From: Candidatus Polarisedimenticolaceae bacterium
GTDB lineage: Bacteria > Acidobacteriota > Polarisedimenticolia > Polarisedimenticolales > DASRJG01
Assembly (NCBI GenBank): GCA_036275915.1
Contig: DASUCV010000011.1
Coordinates: 248,001 to 312,000 of the forward strand
Reading direction: 5' to 3'
DNA length: 64,000 nucleotides
Position 1 is the stretch's first letter, and the number at the start of each line of letters is the position of its first letter. The position numbers and the translations under genes were made by a program. The notes beneath the pieces were generated by a model. That model worked only from the letters and a program-made list of their open reading frames with translations. It was not told where the DNA came from and ran no database searches. Shown here in pieces: positions 8,929 through 17,213 of the stretch.

Positions 8929-10227
8929 TCAGATCTTGACCAGGATGGCGAGGGTGAACCGGTTCTCGGTTTTCACGAGATCGGGAGACCAACCGGGAAC
9001 CGGCGTCGCCGGCGTCCCGGTGTTCCCTCCGGGCGGTGTGATCCCGCCGGGCCCGGAGAAGTAGGGGACGCTCGCGAACCTATGGTTGAATTCGGCGCGA
9101 AACGTGACGAACGGCGACGGCATCCAATCGAACGTCGCCGAGGCGTCCCAGGCCCGGTAAGGGTCGCCGGGCGCCGCGGTGAAGTACGGCGAGCCGGTCG
9201 TGGCGGTCGCGCCGTTGATCGGAGGGATGAGCACGAGGTAGCGGCCGGGGTTGTCGATCGCGCCGCCGCCCAGCGTCACGGCGTAGCGATCGCGAGCGAA
9301 CCAGAGGCGGCCGTACGTCATGAAACCCAGGAAGTACTGAGAGCCGCAGCCGACACCTCCGCCCGATTCGCAGCCGGCGTCGAGTGTGAGCGTCATCGCT
9401 CCCTTGGAAAGCGCCGCCGCGGGCCGGTCGTAGAACTTCCACTGAACGCTGTCGTCGGTGTGAAGGCGCTTCCGGTCGGCGATCCCGAGCGTGTCGGTGC
9501 CGTAGTACTGGTTGCCGAGAATCGAGAGCGATCCGTTCGGCCTAAAGAGAACCTGGACGCCGAATCCGGGCGCGTCGTTGAATTTGCCGTACGACTGCCA
9601 TCCGTTCACGATCCAAGGCTCGATCTTGAGCTTGTCGCTCGGGAAGATCTGGACGCGCACGCCGTTGAAGAACCACGGCGTGTTCGACGACACGAACGAC
9701 GGCTGGTAAGCCCAGTTGTCGAACTGGTAGTAGCTGAACAGACCGACGTACGACATGAAGATCCCGGCGTCGACGTTGATGCCGTTCATGACGTCGAAGT
9801 GGTAACCGCCGTACGCCTCCGACAGATACCGGTAGGCGCCATCGAGGTTCCACTGCCCGCGAGAAGTGCTCGCGTCGTTCCTCGGGGTCGTCTGCGAGTA
9901 CATGCCGAGCTGCGTCATGAGACGGCCGCGCACGTTCTTCCAATGGAGGTCGCCGCCGGCGCCGAGCTGCGTGAGCTGGAACTCGCCCGACCGGAAGATC
10001 TCGCTCGACCCGCCGATCGTGTCGTCCTGGGGATGATCGAGGCTCTCCGTGTAGTTCACGTCGATGCGGAACTCCGCGGTGAACACGTCGTTGCCGAGCG
10101 GTGACTCGTTCGTGCGGGGGTTGCCCGTCAGCCAGGTGAAATCCGCGAAGGTGAACGGCTCCGGCGGCGCGGCGCAGGCGCTTCTTGCCGCGAAAAGAAC
10201 GGCGGCGGCAAGCGTCACGCATCGCAT
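8929..10227 (-). CDS. Outer-membrane beta-barrel porin linked to kdp
   Basis: Protein of 432 residues with a signal peptide (MRCVTLAAAVLFAARSACA). The mature part is rich in aromatic, alternating strands (YGGYHFDVMNGINVDAG, WFFNGVRVQIFPSDKLKIE), and the terminal strand ENRFTLAILVKI ends the protein, typical of outer-membrane barrels. It resembles the BBP2-type putative porins. As first gene of the kdp operon it may let K+ or another solute cross the outer membrane when potassium is scarce. It faces kdpD across a 121-nt regulatory gap. Confidence 0.8.
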   Translation of the reverse strand: MRCVTLAAAVLFAARSACAAPPEPFTFADFTWLTGNPRTNESPLGNDVFTAEFRIDVNYTESLDHPQDDTIGGSSEIFRSGEFQLTQLGAGGDLHWKNVRGRLMTQLGMYSQTTPRNDASTSRGQWNLDGAYRYLSEAYGGYHFDVMNGINVDAGIFMSYVGLFSYYQFDNWAYQPSFVSSNTPWFFNGVRVQIFPSDKLKIEPWIVNGWQSYGKFNDAPGFGVQVLFRPNGSLSILGNQYYGTDTLGIADRKRLHTDDSVQWKFYDRPAAALSKGAMTLTLDAGCESGGGVGCGSQYFLGFMTYGRLWFARDRYAVTLGGGAIDNPGRYLVLIPPINGATATTGSPYFTAAPGDPYRAWDASATFDWMPSPFVTFRAEFNHRFASVPYFSGPGGITPPGGNTGTPATPVPGWSPDLVKTENRFTLAILVKI

Positions 10228-10348
10228 GAGGAAACGCTATCCACCCTCCCGTCAGGGCGGTCTCAAAGCTCGGCCGGACCGCGTCAAGTCCGCATCAAGA
10301 AAGGTCTCCCGTGCGGCACCCGGCCCCGGCGTGATACACACTGCCCGC
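10228..10348. promoter_or_regulatory. Divergent kdp regulatory region with direct repeats (candidate KdpE site)
   Basis: The 121-nt gap between the porin and kdpD starts contains two 11-bp direct repeats, GCGTCAAGTCC (10282) and GCATCAAGAAA (10293), with a further TCAAAG at 10263. Tandem repeats spaced 11 bp on one DNA face are the usual binding pattern of OmpR/PhoB-type regulators such as KdpE. TACACA at 10335-10340 lies 8 nt before the kdpD GTG. The assignment to KdpE is inference from position. Confidence 0.4.
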
Positions 10349-13012
10349 GTGGGTGAATTCGCCACACGCGCCGACCCCGACGCGCTGCTCCGGCGCGTCC
10401 AAGCGGACGAGGCTCGAAGCGGCCGCGCCAAGCTCAAGATCTACTTCGGGTTCGCCCCGGGCGTCGGCAAGACGTTCGCGATGCTCGAGACCGCGCGCTC
10501 GCTCGCGGCCGCCGGCGCCGACGTCCTCGTCGGCTGCGTCGAGACACACGGCCGGAGCGAGACGCAGGCGCTGCTCGATGGGCTCGCCGTCCTGCCGCGG
10601 CGCGCGGTGGAGTACCGCGGCGTCACGCTGCAAGAGTTCGACCTCGAGGCGGCGCTCGAGCGGAAGCCGGCGATCCTCCTCCTCGACGAGCTGGCGCACA
10701 CGAACGCGCCGGGCGTGATCCATGCGAAGCGCTGGCAGGACGCGCTCGATCTCCTGGACGCCGGCATCGAGGTCCACACGACCCTGAACGTGCAACATGT
10801 CGAGAGCCTGAACGACGTCGTCACGCGCATCACGACGGTGCGGGTACGCGAGACCGTGCCCGACGCGCTTCTCGAGCGGGCCGATCAGATCGAGCTCATC
10901 GACCTCCCGGCCGATGCGCTGCTGGCACGCCTGCGTGAGGGGAAGGTCTACGTCCCCGACCTCGCGGCGCGCGCGCTCGAGAGCTTCTTCCGCGAGGGGA
11001 ATCTCCTTGCCCTTCGCGAGATCGCCCTGCGGCGGACCGCGGACATCATCGACGCCGACGTCCGCGCGTACCGCGAGGCGCACGCGATCGCCACGCCGTG
11101 GCCCACCGCGGAGCGGATCGTCGTCGGCGTCGGTCCAAGCCCCTCCTCGGCCGGCCTCCTCCGCTCGGCGCGCCGGATGGCCGACGGTCTTCGCGGGTCG
11201 TGGACGGCGGTGTGGGTCGAAGGATCACGACCCCTCGGCGACGACGACCGGCACCGTCTCGAGGCGAACCTCAGGCTCGCGGAGTCGCTCGGCGGCACCG
11301 TCGTGCGCCTCTCCGGCACGAGCCGCGCCGACGCGATTCTCCGCTATGCACGGCGCCACAACGCGACGCGCCTCATCATCGGCCGTCCGACGCGCTCGCG
11401 GTTGCGCGATCTCCTGCGCGGCTCCCTCCTCGAGGAGCTGGTGCGCGGGAGCGGGGGCATCGACGTCCATGTGATCTCGGGCGCCGCATCCGAGGAGGCG
11501 CTTCCTCTCTCCGAGACCTCCGAGCGCCCGAGCGAGTGGCCCGCGTACCTCCTCGCCGCCCAGCTCGTCGCCGTCGCCACGATCGTCTCGTTCGTCGTCG
11601 ATGCCTACCTGGCGCCCGCCGACACCGTCATGACGTTCCTGGTCGCGATCATCGTGTCGGCGCTGCGCGTCGGGCGCGGGCCGTCCGTCTTCGCCGCGGC
11701 GCTGTCGGTCGCGGCGTACGACTTCTTCTTCGTCGGGCCGCGCTTCACCTTCGCGGTCTCGGACACGCGGCACGTCCTCACCTTCGCGATGATGTTCGGG
11801 GTCGGGATCCTCCTGAGCGAGCTGACGCGCCGGCTTCGAACGCAAGAGCGCGAGGCGCGCCGTCGCGAGGCGTACACGGCCGCTCTGTTCGCCTTGGCGC
11901 GCGATCTCGGCGCCGCGGCCGACAAGCCCTCGGTCGCGGGGGCGATCGCCGCGCGCGCTTCGGACGCGTTCAACGGGACCGTCGCGGTGCTCCTGGCGGA
12001 AGGGGAAGGTGAGCTCCGGGAAGTGGCGCGCTCCGGCGATGCCGTCCTCGATGCGCGCGACCGCGGCGTCGCCCGATGGGCGCACGAGCACGGGCGTCCA
12101 GCGGGCCTCGGCACCGACACGCTCCCCGGCGCGGCGGCGGCGTGCGTTCCCCTTCGCACCGATGCCCGAGGTCTGGGCGTGATCGCCTTCGTGCCGCGCG
12201 TGCCCGGACGGGTCCTGGACGGCGAGCAGCGGCATCTCCTGGAGGCGCTCGCGCGCCAGGCGGCGCTCGCGATCGAGCGCGTCGTCCTCGCGGCGGAGGC
12301 GAAGGCGTCGGAGCTGCGCGCGCGCACCGAGAACATGCGCAGCTCGCTCCTGTCGGCGGTGTCGCACGACCTCCGGACGCCGCTCGCCGCCATCACCGGC
12401 GCCGCGACCTCGCTTCGCGGCGACGAGGCGGCGGTGCACCCGGAGCAGCGGCGCGAGCTGATCGAGACCATCTGCGAGGAGTCGACGCGCCTCGAGCGGC
12501 TCGTCGCGAATCTCCTCGAGATGACGAGGGTCGAGGCCGGCGCGATCGAGGTCCACCGCGAATGGGTTCCGGCCGAGGAGATCGTCGGCGCCGTCCTCAC
12601 GCGGCTCGAGGGCGCGCTCGCCGGCCGGCCGGTCCACACGAGCCTCGATCCCGCGCTGCCACTTCTGCCGGTCGACCCCGTGCTCGTCGAGCAGGTGCTG
12701 ATGAACCTCATCGACAACGCGATCAAGCACACTCCGGCGGGATCTCCGATCGATGTGTTCGTCACCGGCGACGCCGATCGGATCATGATCGAGGTCGCCG
12801 ATCGCGGACCGGGGCTGGCTCCCGGCTCCGAGGAGCAGGTCTTCCAGAAGTTCCATCGTGGCGCCGCACCGGGAATTCCGGGCGTCGGCCTCGGTCTCGC
12901 GATCTGCCGCGGCATCGTCGAGGCGCACGGCGGCACGATCAAGGCCGCGAGCCGCACCGGCGGCGGCGCGAACTTCACCGTGACGCTGCCGGTCGTCGGG
13001 TCGGCGCCTTGA
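10349..13012 (+). CDS. kdpD: Osmosensitive K+ channel sensor histidine kinase KdpD
   Basis: Inner-membrane sensor kinase controlling kdp expression, 887 residues. Domains in order: KdpD N-terminal ATP-binding domain with Walker A GFAPGVGKT (34-42) and LLLDELAHTN; a Usp-like domain; four membrane helices of the DUF4118 type (about 395-500); a GAF-like region; HisKA with SAVSHDLRTPLAAI, where His673 has the same number as the E. coli phosphorylation site; and an HATPase with NLIDNAIKH and GVGLGLAICRG. I chose the GTG at 10349: it has no Shine-Dalgarno, but TACACA lies 8 nt before it. An in-frame GTG at 10331 is the alternative. The last bases overlap kdpE. Confidence 0.96.
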   Translation: MGEFATRADPDALLRRVQADEARSGRAKLKIYFGFAPGVGKTFAMLETARSLAAAGADVLVGCVETHGRSETQALLDGLAVLPRRAVEYRGVTLQEFDLEAALERKPAILLLDELAHTNAPGVIHAKRWQDALDLLDAGIEVHTTLNVQHVESLNDVVTRITTVRVRETVPDALLERADQIELIDLPADALLARLREGKVYVPDLAARALESFFREGNLLALREIALRRTADIIDADVRAYREAHAIATPWPTAERIVVGVGPSPSSAGLLRSARRMADGLRGSWTAVWVEGSRPLGDDDRHRLEANLRLAESLGGTVVRLSGTSRADAILRYARRHNATRLIIGRPTRSRLRDLLRGSLLEELVRGSGGIDVHVISGAASEEALPLSETSERPSEWPAYLLAAQLVAVATIVSFVVDAYLAPADTVMTFLVAIIVSALRVGRGPSVFAAALSVAAYDFFFVGPRFTFAVSDTRHVLTFAMMFGVGILLSELTRRLRTQEREARRREAYTAALFALARDLGAAADKPSVAGAIAARASDAFNGTVAVLLAEGEGELREVARSGDAVLDARDRGVARWAHEHGRPAGLGTDTLPGAAAACVPLRTDARGLGVIAFVPRVPGRVLDGEQRHLLEALARQAALAIERVVLAAEAKASELRARTENMRSSLLSAVSHDLRTPLAAITGAATSLRGDEAAVHPEQRRELIETICEESTRLERLVANLLEMTRVEAGAIEVHREWVPAEEIVGAVLTRLEGALAGRPVHTSLDPALPLLPVDPVLVEQVLMNLIDNAIKHTPAGSPIDVFVTGDADRIMIEVADRGPGLAPGSEEQVFQKFHRGAAPGIPGVGLGLAICRGIVEAHGGTIKAASRTGGGANFTVTLPVVGSAP

Positions 13013-13701
13013 GCGCGCACGATCCGCTCGTCCTCATCGTCGAGGACGAGCCGCAGATGCGGCGGTTCCTGCGCGCCGCGCTCACCTCGCGGCCGTTCAG
13101 GATCGTCGAGGCGTCGACCGCCGCCGAGGCCGTGGTCGCCGCGACCTCGCACAATCCGGAGCTGGTGCTCCTCGACCTCGGCCTTCCCGACGGCGATGGA
13201 ATCGAGCTGACGCGCCGCCTGCGCGGCTGGAGCGCCGTCCCGATCATCGTCATCTCGGCGCGCGGTCGCGAGACGGACAAGGTCGAGGCGCTCGACGCGG
13301 GCGCCGACGATTACTTGACGAAGCCGTTCGGCCTCGACGAGCTGCTCGCCCGCATGCGAGTCGCGCTGCGTCACGCGCGCGATGCGTCGGGGGGCGGCGA
13401 GCCTGTCGTCGAAGTCGGCGGCCTGCGCATCGACCTCGACCGAAGGGAAGTCGCGAAAACGGGGGAGCCGATCAAGCTCACGCCGATCGAGTTCCGCTTG
13501 CTCGCCTACCTCGCGCGCCATGCCGGCCGCGTCGTAACCCACGCACAGATCCTGCGCGAGGTGTGGGGCGGCGCTTCGACGGCGCTTCCGCACCACGTGC
13601 GTGTCCACATGGCCGATCTGCGCTCGAAGATCGAAGACGACCCAGCGCGCCCCAAGCTCTTGATCACGGAGCTGGGAGTCGGATACCGCCTGCGAGAGTA
13701 A
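13009..13701 (+). CDS. kdpE: KdpE response regulator (OmpR family)
   Basis: Cytoplasmic two-component regulator, 230 residues. The receiver domain has the acidic pair VEDE near 12-14, phosphoacceptor Asp56 (LVLLDLGLPDGDG) and Lys in LTKPF. The C-terminal winged helix includes LTPIEFRLLAYLARHAGRVV and VRVHMADLRSKIE. The start is taken as TTG at 13009, overlapping the kdpD stop (TTGA); the next in-frame ATG would remove the acidic pair. It probably activates the divergent porin-kdpFABC operon. Its TAA stop is part of a perfect 36-bp palindrome. Confidence 0.95.
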   Translation: MSAHDPLVLIVEDEPQMRRFLRAALTSRPFRIVEASTAAEAVVAATSHNPELVLLDLGLPDGDGIELTRRLRGWSAVPIIVISARGRETDKVEALDAGADDYLTKPFGLDELLARMRVALRHARDASGGGEPVVEVGGLRIDLDRREVAKTGEPIKLTPIEFRLLAYLARHAGRVVTHAQILREVWGGASTALPHHVRVHMADLRSKIEDDPARPKLLITELGVGYRLRE

Positions 13702-13777
13702 TGGGGACATTCTGCTTTTTCTTTCAGAGCTTCTGCCCTTCGAAGCTCTGAAAGAAAAAGCAGAATGTCCCCATTAC
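13698..13777. repeat. REP-like palindrome, copy 3: perfect 36-bp inverted repeat, likely bidirectional terminator
   Basis: Arms at 13698-13733 and 13742-13777 are perfect complements separated by the 8-nt loop tgcccttc. Each arm starts GTAATGGGGACATTCTGC and contains the TAA stop of one convergent gene (kdpE and the sigma-54 activator). The middle is a run of pyrimidines, CTTTTTCTTTC. It belongs to the same GGGGAC class as the other copies but has a different core, GGGGACATTCTG instead of GGGGACAGC. Confidence 0.85.
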
Positions 13778-15162
13778 TGTCCCCGCTTCCCGAGCTTCGC
13801 GTAGAGCGTGCTGCGGTGGATGCCGAGCTTGGACGCGGCGAGCTTCTTGTTGCCGCCGCACGCGGCGAGGATCTCGAGGATGTGCGTCGTCTCGACGTCG
13901 GCGAGGCGCACGTCGGGGACGGCGGGAAGCGGTGCACGGATCGACGACGGCAGATCGCTCGCCTCGATGCGCCCGCGACGCTCGAGCACCACGAGGCGCT
14001 CCATGAGGTTCTCGAGCTCGCGTACGTTGCCGGGCCACGTGTGCGCCGTCAGTGCGTCGAGGGCGCCGGGCGCCAGCTCGGGAACGTCGCGGCCGAGGCG
14101 CGAGGAGGCGCGTGCGAGGAAGTGCGCCGCGAGCACGGCGACGTCGTCGGGCCTCTCGCGGAGCGCCGGCACGCGGAGCGGGATCACGTTCAGCCGGTAG
14201 AAGAGGTCCTCCCGGAACGCGCCGCCGCGCACCGCGGCGTCGAGATCGCGGTTCGTCGCCGCGACGAGGCGCACGTCGGCCTCGAGCGTCTCTTCGCCGC
14301 CGACGCGCTCGAAGACGCGCTCCTGGAGCACGCGCAACAGGAGGAGCTGCGTCGCCGGAGCGATCTCGCCGATCTCGTCGAGGAAGAGCGTCCCACCGCG
14401 CGCCAGCTCGAAGCGCCCGCGCTTCAGCCGCGCCGCCCCCGTGAACGCGCCCCGCTCGTGGCCGAACAGCTCGCTGTTGAGCATCCCCTCGGAGTACACG
14501 ACGCAGCTCGCCTCGACGAACGGGCCGGTCTTGCGGAACGAGCCGCCGTGGATCGCGCGCGCGAGCAGGCCCTTGCCGGTCCCGCTCTCGCCGGTCAGGA
14601 GCACGGTGGCGTCGGACCGGGCGACCTCGCGCAGGTCGGCCACGAGGCGCCGCATCGCCGCCGAAGCCGTCACGAGCGTAGCGAACGGGTCGTCCTGGGC
14701 GAGGCGCTCCTCGAGATCGCGGGCGCGGCGCCGCTCGGTCTCCAGTTCTTCTCCCATCCGCCGTCGTGCGGCGCCGATCGTCCGGAGGTGCGACGCCTTG
14801 CAGGCGACGTCGAGCAGCTCGCGCGGCGGCACCGGCTCGAGGAGCACGTCGTGCGCGCCGCGGCGGAACGCCTCGCGCACCGTCGCCGCGGTCACGCCCG
14901 TTCCCGCCATCACGAAGAGGGTCGCCGGACGCTGCGCCTTCAGCGCCTCGAGGAGCGCGAGGCTCGCATCGGGGCCCAGGGCGAAGTCGAGGAGGACCAA
15001 GTCCCAATCGACCGAACGCACGCGGGAGAGCGCGTGCTCCTGATCTCCCGCGACCTCCACCTCGTGATGCGCTTCGTCACGGAGGACGTCGAAGCACGCC
15101 TGGAGCAGGTGCCCCGGCGGGAGCGCCGCAAGGATACGGATCGGTGTCGCGTTCTCCGACAT
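13774..15162 (-). CDS. Sigma-54-dependent transcriptional activator with degenerate receiver domain
   Basis: NtrC/AtoC-type activator, 462 residues. The central AAA+ domain has Walker A GESGTGKG (191-198), the sigma-54 contact loop GAFTGA (238-243), [11 protein letters not shown] and the arginine-rich sensor region. A Fis-type helix-turn-helix is at the C-terminus ([24 protein letters not shown]). The N-terminal receiver keeps an aspartate (Asp59, [11 protein letters not shown]), but the usual acidic pair is replaced by LAALPPG and the conserved Lys-Pro by EPVPP. Phosphorylation control is therefore doubtful. No cognate kinase is adjacent. It is convergent with kdpE through a perfect palindrome. 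Confidence 0.92.
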   Translation of the reverse strand: MSENATPIRILAALPPGHLLQACFDVLRDEAHHEVEVAGDQEHALSRVRSVDWDLVLLDFALGPDASLALLEALKAQRPATLFVMAGTGVTAATVREAFRRGAHDVLLEPVPPRELLDVACKASHLRTIGAARRRMGEELETERRRARDLEERLAQDDPFATLVTASAAMRRLVADLREVARSDATVLLTGESGTGKGLLARAIHGGSFRKTGPFVEASCVVYSEGMLNSELFGHERGAFTGAARLKRGRFELARGGTLFLDEIGEIAPATQLLLLRVLQERVFERVGGEETLEADVRLVAATNRDLDAAVRGGAFREDLFYRLNVIPLRVPALRERPDDVAVLAAHFLARASSRLGRDVPELAPGALDALTAHTWPGNVRELENLMERLVVLERRGRIEASDLPSSIRAPLPAVPDVRLADVETTHILEILAACGGNKKLAASKLGIHRSTLYAKLGKRGQ

Positions 15163-15211
15163 GCCCCGAACGTCGGTTCGACCGGCGTCCGGGGCAAGGC
15201 GACGAGCAAAA

Positions 15212-17056
15212 TCAGCGGCGGCTAAGCGTCGTCGGGCCGGCTTTCAGCGTGGTGGGCGGAGGCGCCGTGGTCGCCTGCACGGTCCGGCCGACCTTGGTCA
15301 GGTGCGTCCGGAACGGGAGCTCTCCGCGCACGAGGACCGAGTCGCCCCAAACGGCGGTATCGCCCCAGACCGCGGTGTCCCCCCACACGGCGGTGTCGCC
15401 CCAGACGGCGGTGTCACCCCACACGGCCGTGTCGCCCCACACCGCCGTGTCGCCCCACACCGCCGTGTCGCTCCACACAGCGGTGTCGCCCCAGAGCTGG
15501 CCGATGTCCTCGATCCAGACGACCCCGACGAGGCTGGGGTCCTCGTAGACGTGGGGTGACGGCGCGCGCTCCGCGACCTGGGTCGCCGCGAGCGCGCCGG
15601 GGAGGTTCACGAGGCCGGCGCCGAAGGTGAACGGCGATTTGCCCATCCGCTGCGCCGACGCCATGAGCCGCGCCTTCACCGTCGCCGGAGTGAGCGACGG
15701 GTCCTTCTCGAGCATCTGGGCGACGACGCCGGTCACGATGGGCGCCGACATGCTCGTCCCCGACAGCTCGAAATAGTTCGTCTGTGCGAAGAGGAGGAGC
15801 GGGTCCTTGGTGTACGAGCGCAACGGGACCCTGAGCACCGGGAAGAGCGTGTCGAGCGTGCTCCCCGCGGCGCGCAGCGAGTCGATCCGGTTCCCCGGCG
15901 CGACGACGTCAGGCTTCAGGATGTGGTCGGGCCACGTCGGGCCGCGCGACGAATAGCTGGCGATGTCGTCGTCGCCGGTCGAACAGGTGCCGAGGTCCTT
16001 CGACGCGCCGACGGTGATCGCGTCCGGGGCGACGCCGGGGGAGGTGATCGATCCGAAGCCGAGCGAGCCGAAGTTCCCGGCCGAGACGACCACGACGATG
16101 CCGGCGGCGTTGAGCGCCTCGGCCGCCTGACACAGCGCATCCTTCGAGCACGTCTCGACGACCGGCGAGCCGAGCGACATGTTGACGACGCGGATTCCGT
16201 AGTCGACGTGATGATCGAGGACCCAGTCCACCGCCTTCAGCACGTCGACGACCTGGCCGGAGCCGTCGGCGCCGAGGACGCGCAAGGACACGAGCTTCAC
16301 GTCGGGCGCGACGCCCCGGAAGGTATGGATCGCATACGGCCCCGACGACGCGCTGCCGTTGCCGCCGATGATCCCCGCGACGTGCGTCCCGTGGCCGAAT
16401 TCATCGGACGCCGAGCCGCCCTGCGACGACCAGCGCAGCACGACACGGTCGACACCTGCCGCGTCGCGGAGATCCTGATTCGTCCCGATCCCCGAGTCGA
16501 TGACGGCGACGGTGACGCCGCGGCCGGTGTAGTCGGTGACCGGCACCGGCGTCGGCTGGGGGAGGATCGAGCTGACGGCCTGCACGAGGTTCGACGTCGT
16601 GTTGACGCCGCTCGAGGCGCCGATCGTGCAGAGCGCGGCATCGAACGACGACGGCGCAACGCGTCGGTTCGGCGCGATGTGCGTGCTCGCGGTGTCCGCC
16701 GCCAGATCGGCGAGCTTGTCCGCCGGCACCGTCGCGACGTAGCCGTTGAACGACTCGAACGCGCTCTTGTCGACCGTCCCGCCGAGCGACTGGATCAGGG
16801 CCGCGATGCGCGCCTGCTCGTCCGCGGTCATCGGGCGGTCGCTGCCGACGACGACCTGCATCATCGTCGCCGGCGTGACCGTCTCGACGATCTCCGCGAG
16901 GTCGTCGGCGACGTTCGCGAGATCGGTGAGGTCGATGACGGACGTCCCGCCGCCGCTGCCGCCGCTATCGATCGTCCCGGAAGCGGCGAATGCCGGAACG
17001 AAGCCGGCGATCGCGGCGATCAAGAGCGCGGACACGAATCGGGACCGGTTCGTCAT
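15212..17056 (-). CDS. Secreted S8 (subtilisin-like) serine protease with WGDTAV repeat tail
   Basis: Exported subtilase of 614 residues. A signal peptide (MTNRSRFVSALLIAAIAGFV...) is followed by an I9-type propeptide (about 70-135) and the peptidase domain with the catalytic triad Asp187 (VAVIDSGIG), His225 (GHGTHVAGIIGG) and Ser435 (SGTSMSAPIVTG). The C-terminal region holds nine hexapeptides of the WGDTAV type and then a basic end. The start is supported by GGAGA upstream. It probably degrades extracellular protein or matures surface proteins. It is divergent from selD. Confidence 0.95.
   Translation of the reverse strand: MTNRSRFVSALLIAAIAGFVPAFAASGTIDSGGSGGGTSVIDLTDLANVADDLAEIVETVTPATMMQVVVGSDRPMTADEQARIAALIQSLGGTVDKSAFESFNGYVATVPADKLADLAADTASTHIAPNRRVAPSSFDAALCTIGASSGVNTTSNLVQAVSSILPQPTPVPVTDYTGRGVTVAVIDSGIGTNQDLRDAAGVDRVVLRWSSQGGSASDEFGHGTHVAGIIGGNGSASSGPYAIHTFRGVAPDVKLVSLRVLGADGSGQVVDVLKAVDWVLDHHVDYGIRVVNMSLGSPVVETCSKDALCQAAEALNAAGIVVVVSAGNFGSLGFGSITSPGVAPDAITVGASKDLGTCSTGDDDIASYSSRGPTWPDHILKPDVVAPGNRIDSLRAAGSTLDTLFPVLRVPLRSYTKDPLLLFAQTNYFELSGTSMSAPIVTGVVAQMLEKDPSLTPATVKARLMASAQRMGKSPFTFGAGLVNLPGALAATQVAERAPSPHVYEDPSLVGVVWIEDIGQLWGDTAVWSDTAVWGDTAVWGDTAVWGDTAVWGDTAVWGDTAVWGDTAVWGDSVLVRGELPFRTHLTKVGRTVQATTAPPPTTLKAGPTTLSRR
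15332..15493 (-). repeat. 18-bp tandem repeat encoding WGDTAV hexapeptides (9 units)
   Basis: Nine consecutive 18-bp units, read on the minus strand as WGDTAV with one WSDTAV and a terminal WGDSVL. The units differ mainly at third positions, so the repeat is maintained at protein level, while neighbouring units are similar enough for slippage or recombination to alter the copy number. Confidence 0.9.
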
Positions 17057-17213
17057 CGGGGTCTCCTCGCGGGATCCCGTATCGCAAGCCGAAGGCCAGA
17101 GACGAAAGGTCGGAACGGCGCGGCTGGACGCAACCGCAGTTCATGAGGCTGTCGGAATCCAGGACACGTCCGACACGACACGGCACGACACGAGACCTGC
17201 TACGCTCTTCGCG

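Noticed and set aside
15332-15493. Regular 18-bp repeats considered as a CRISPR array
   Set aside because: There are no spacers; the repeats are contiguous, in frame and encode WGDTAV hexapeptides of the protease.
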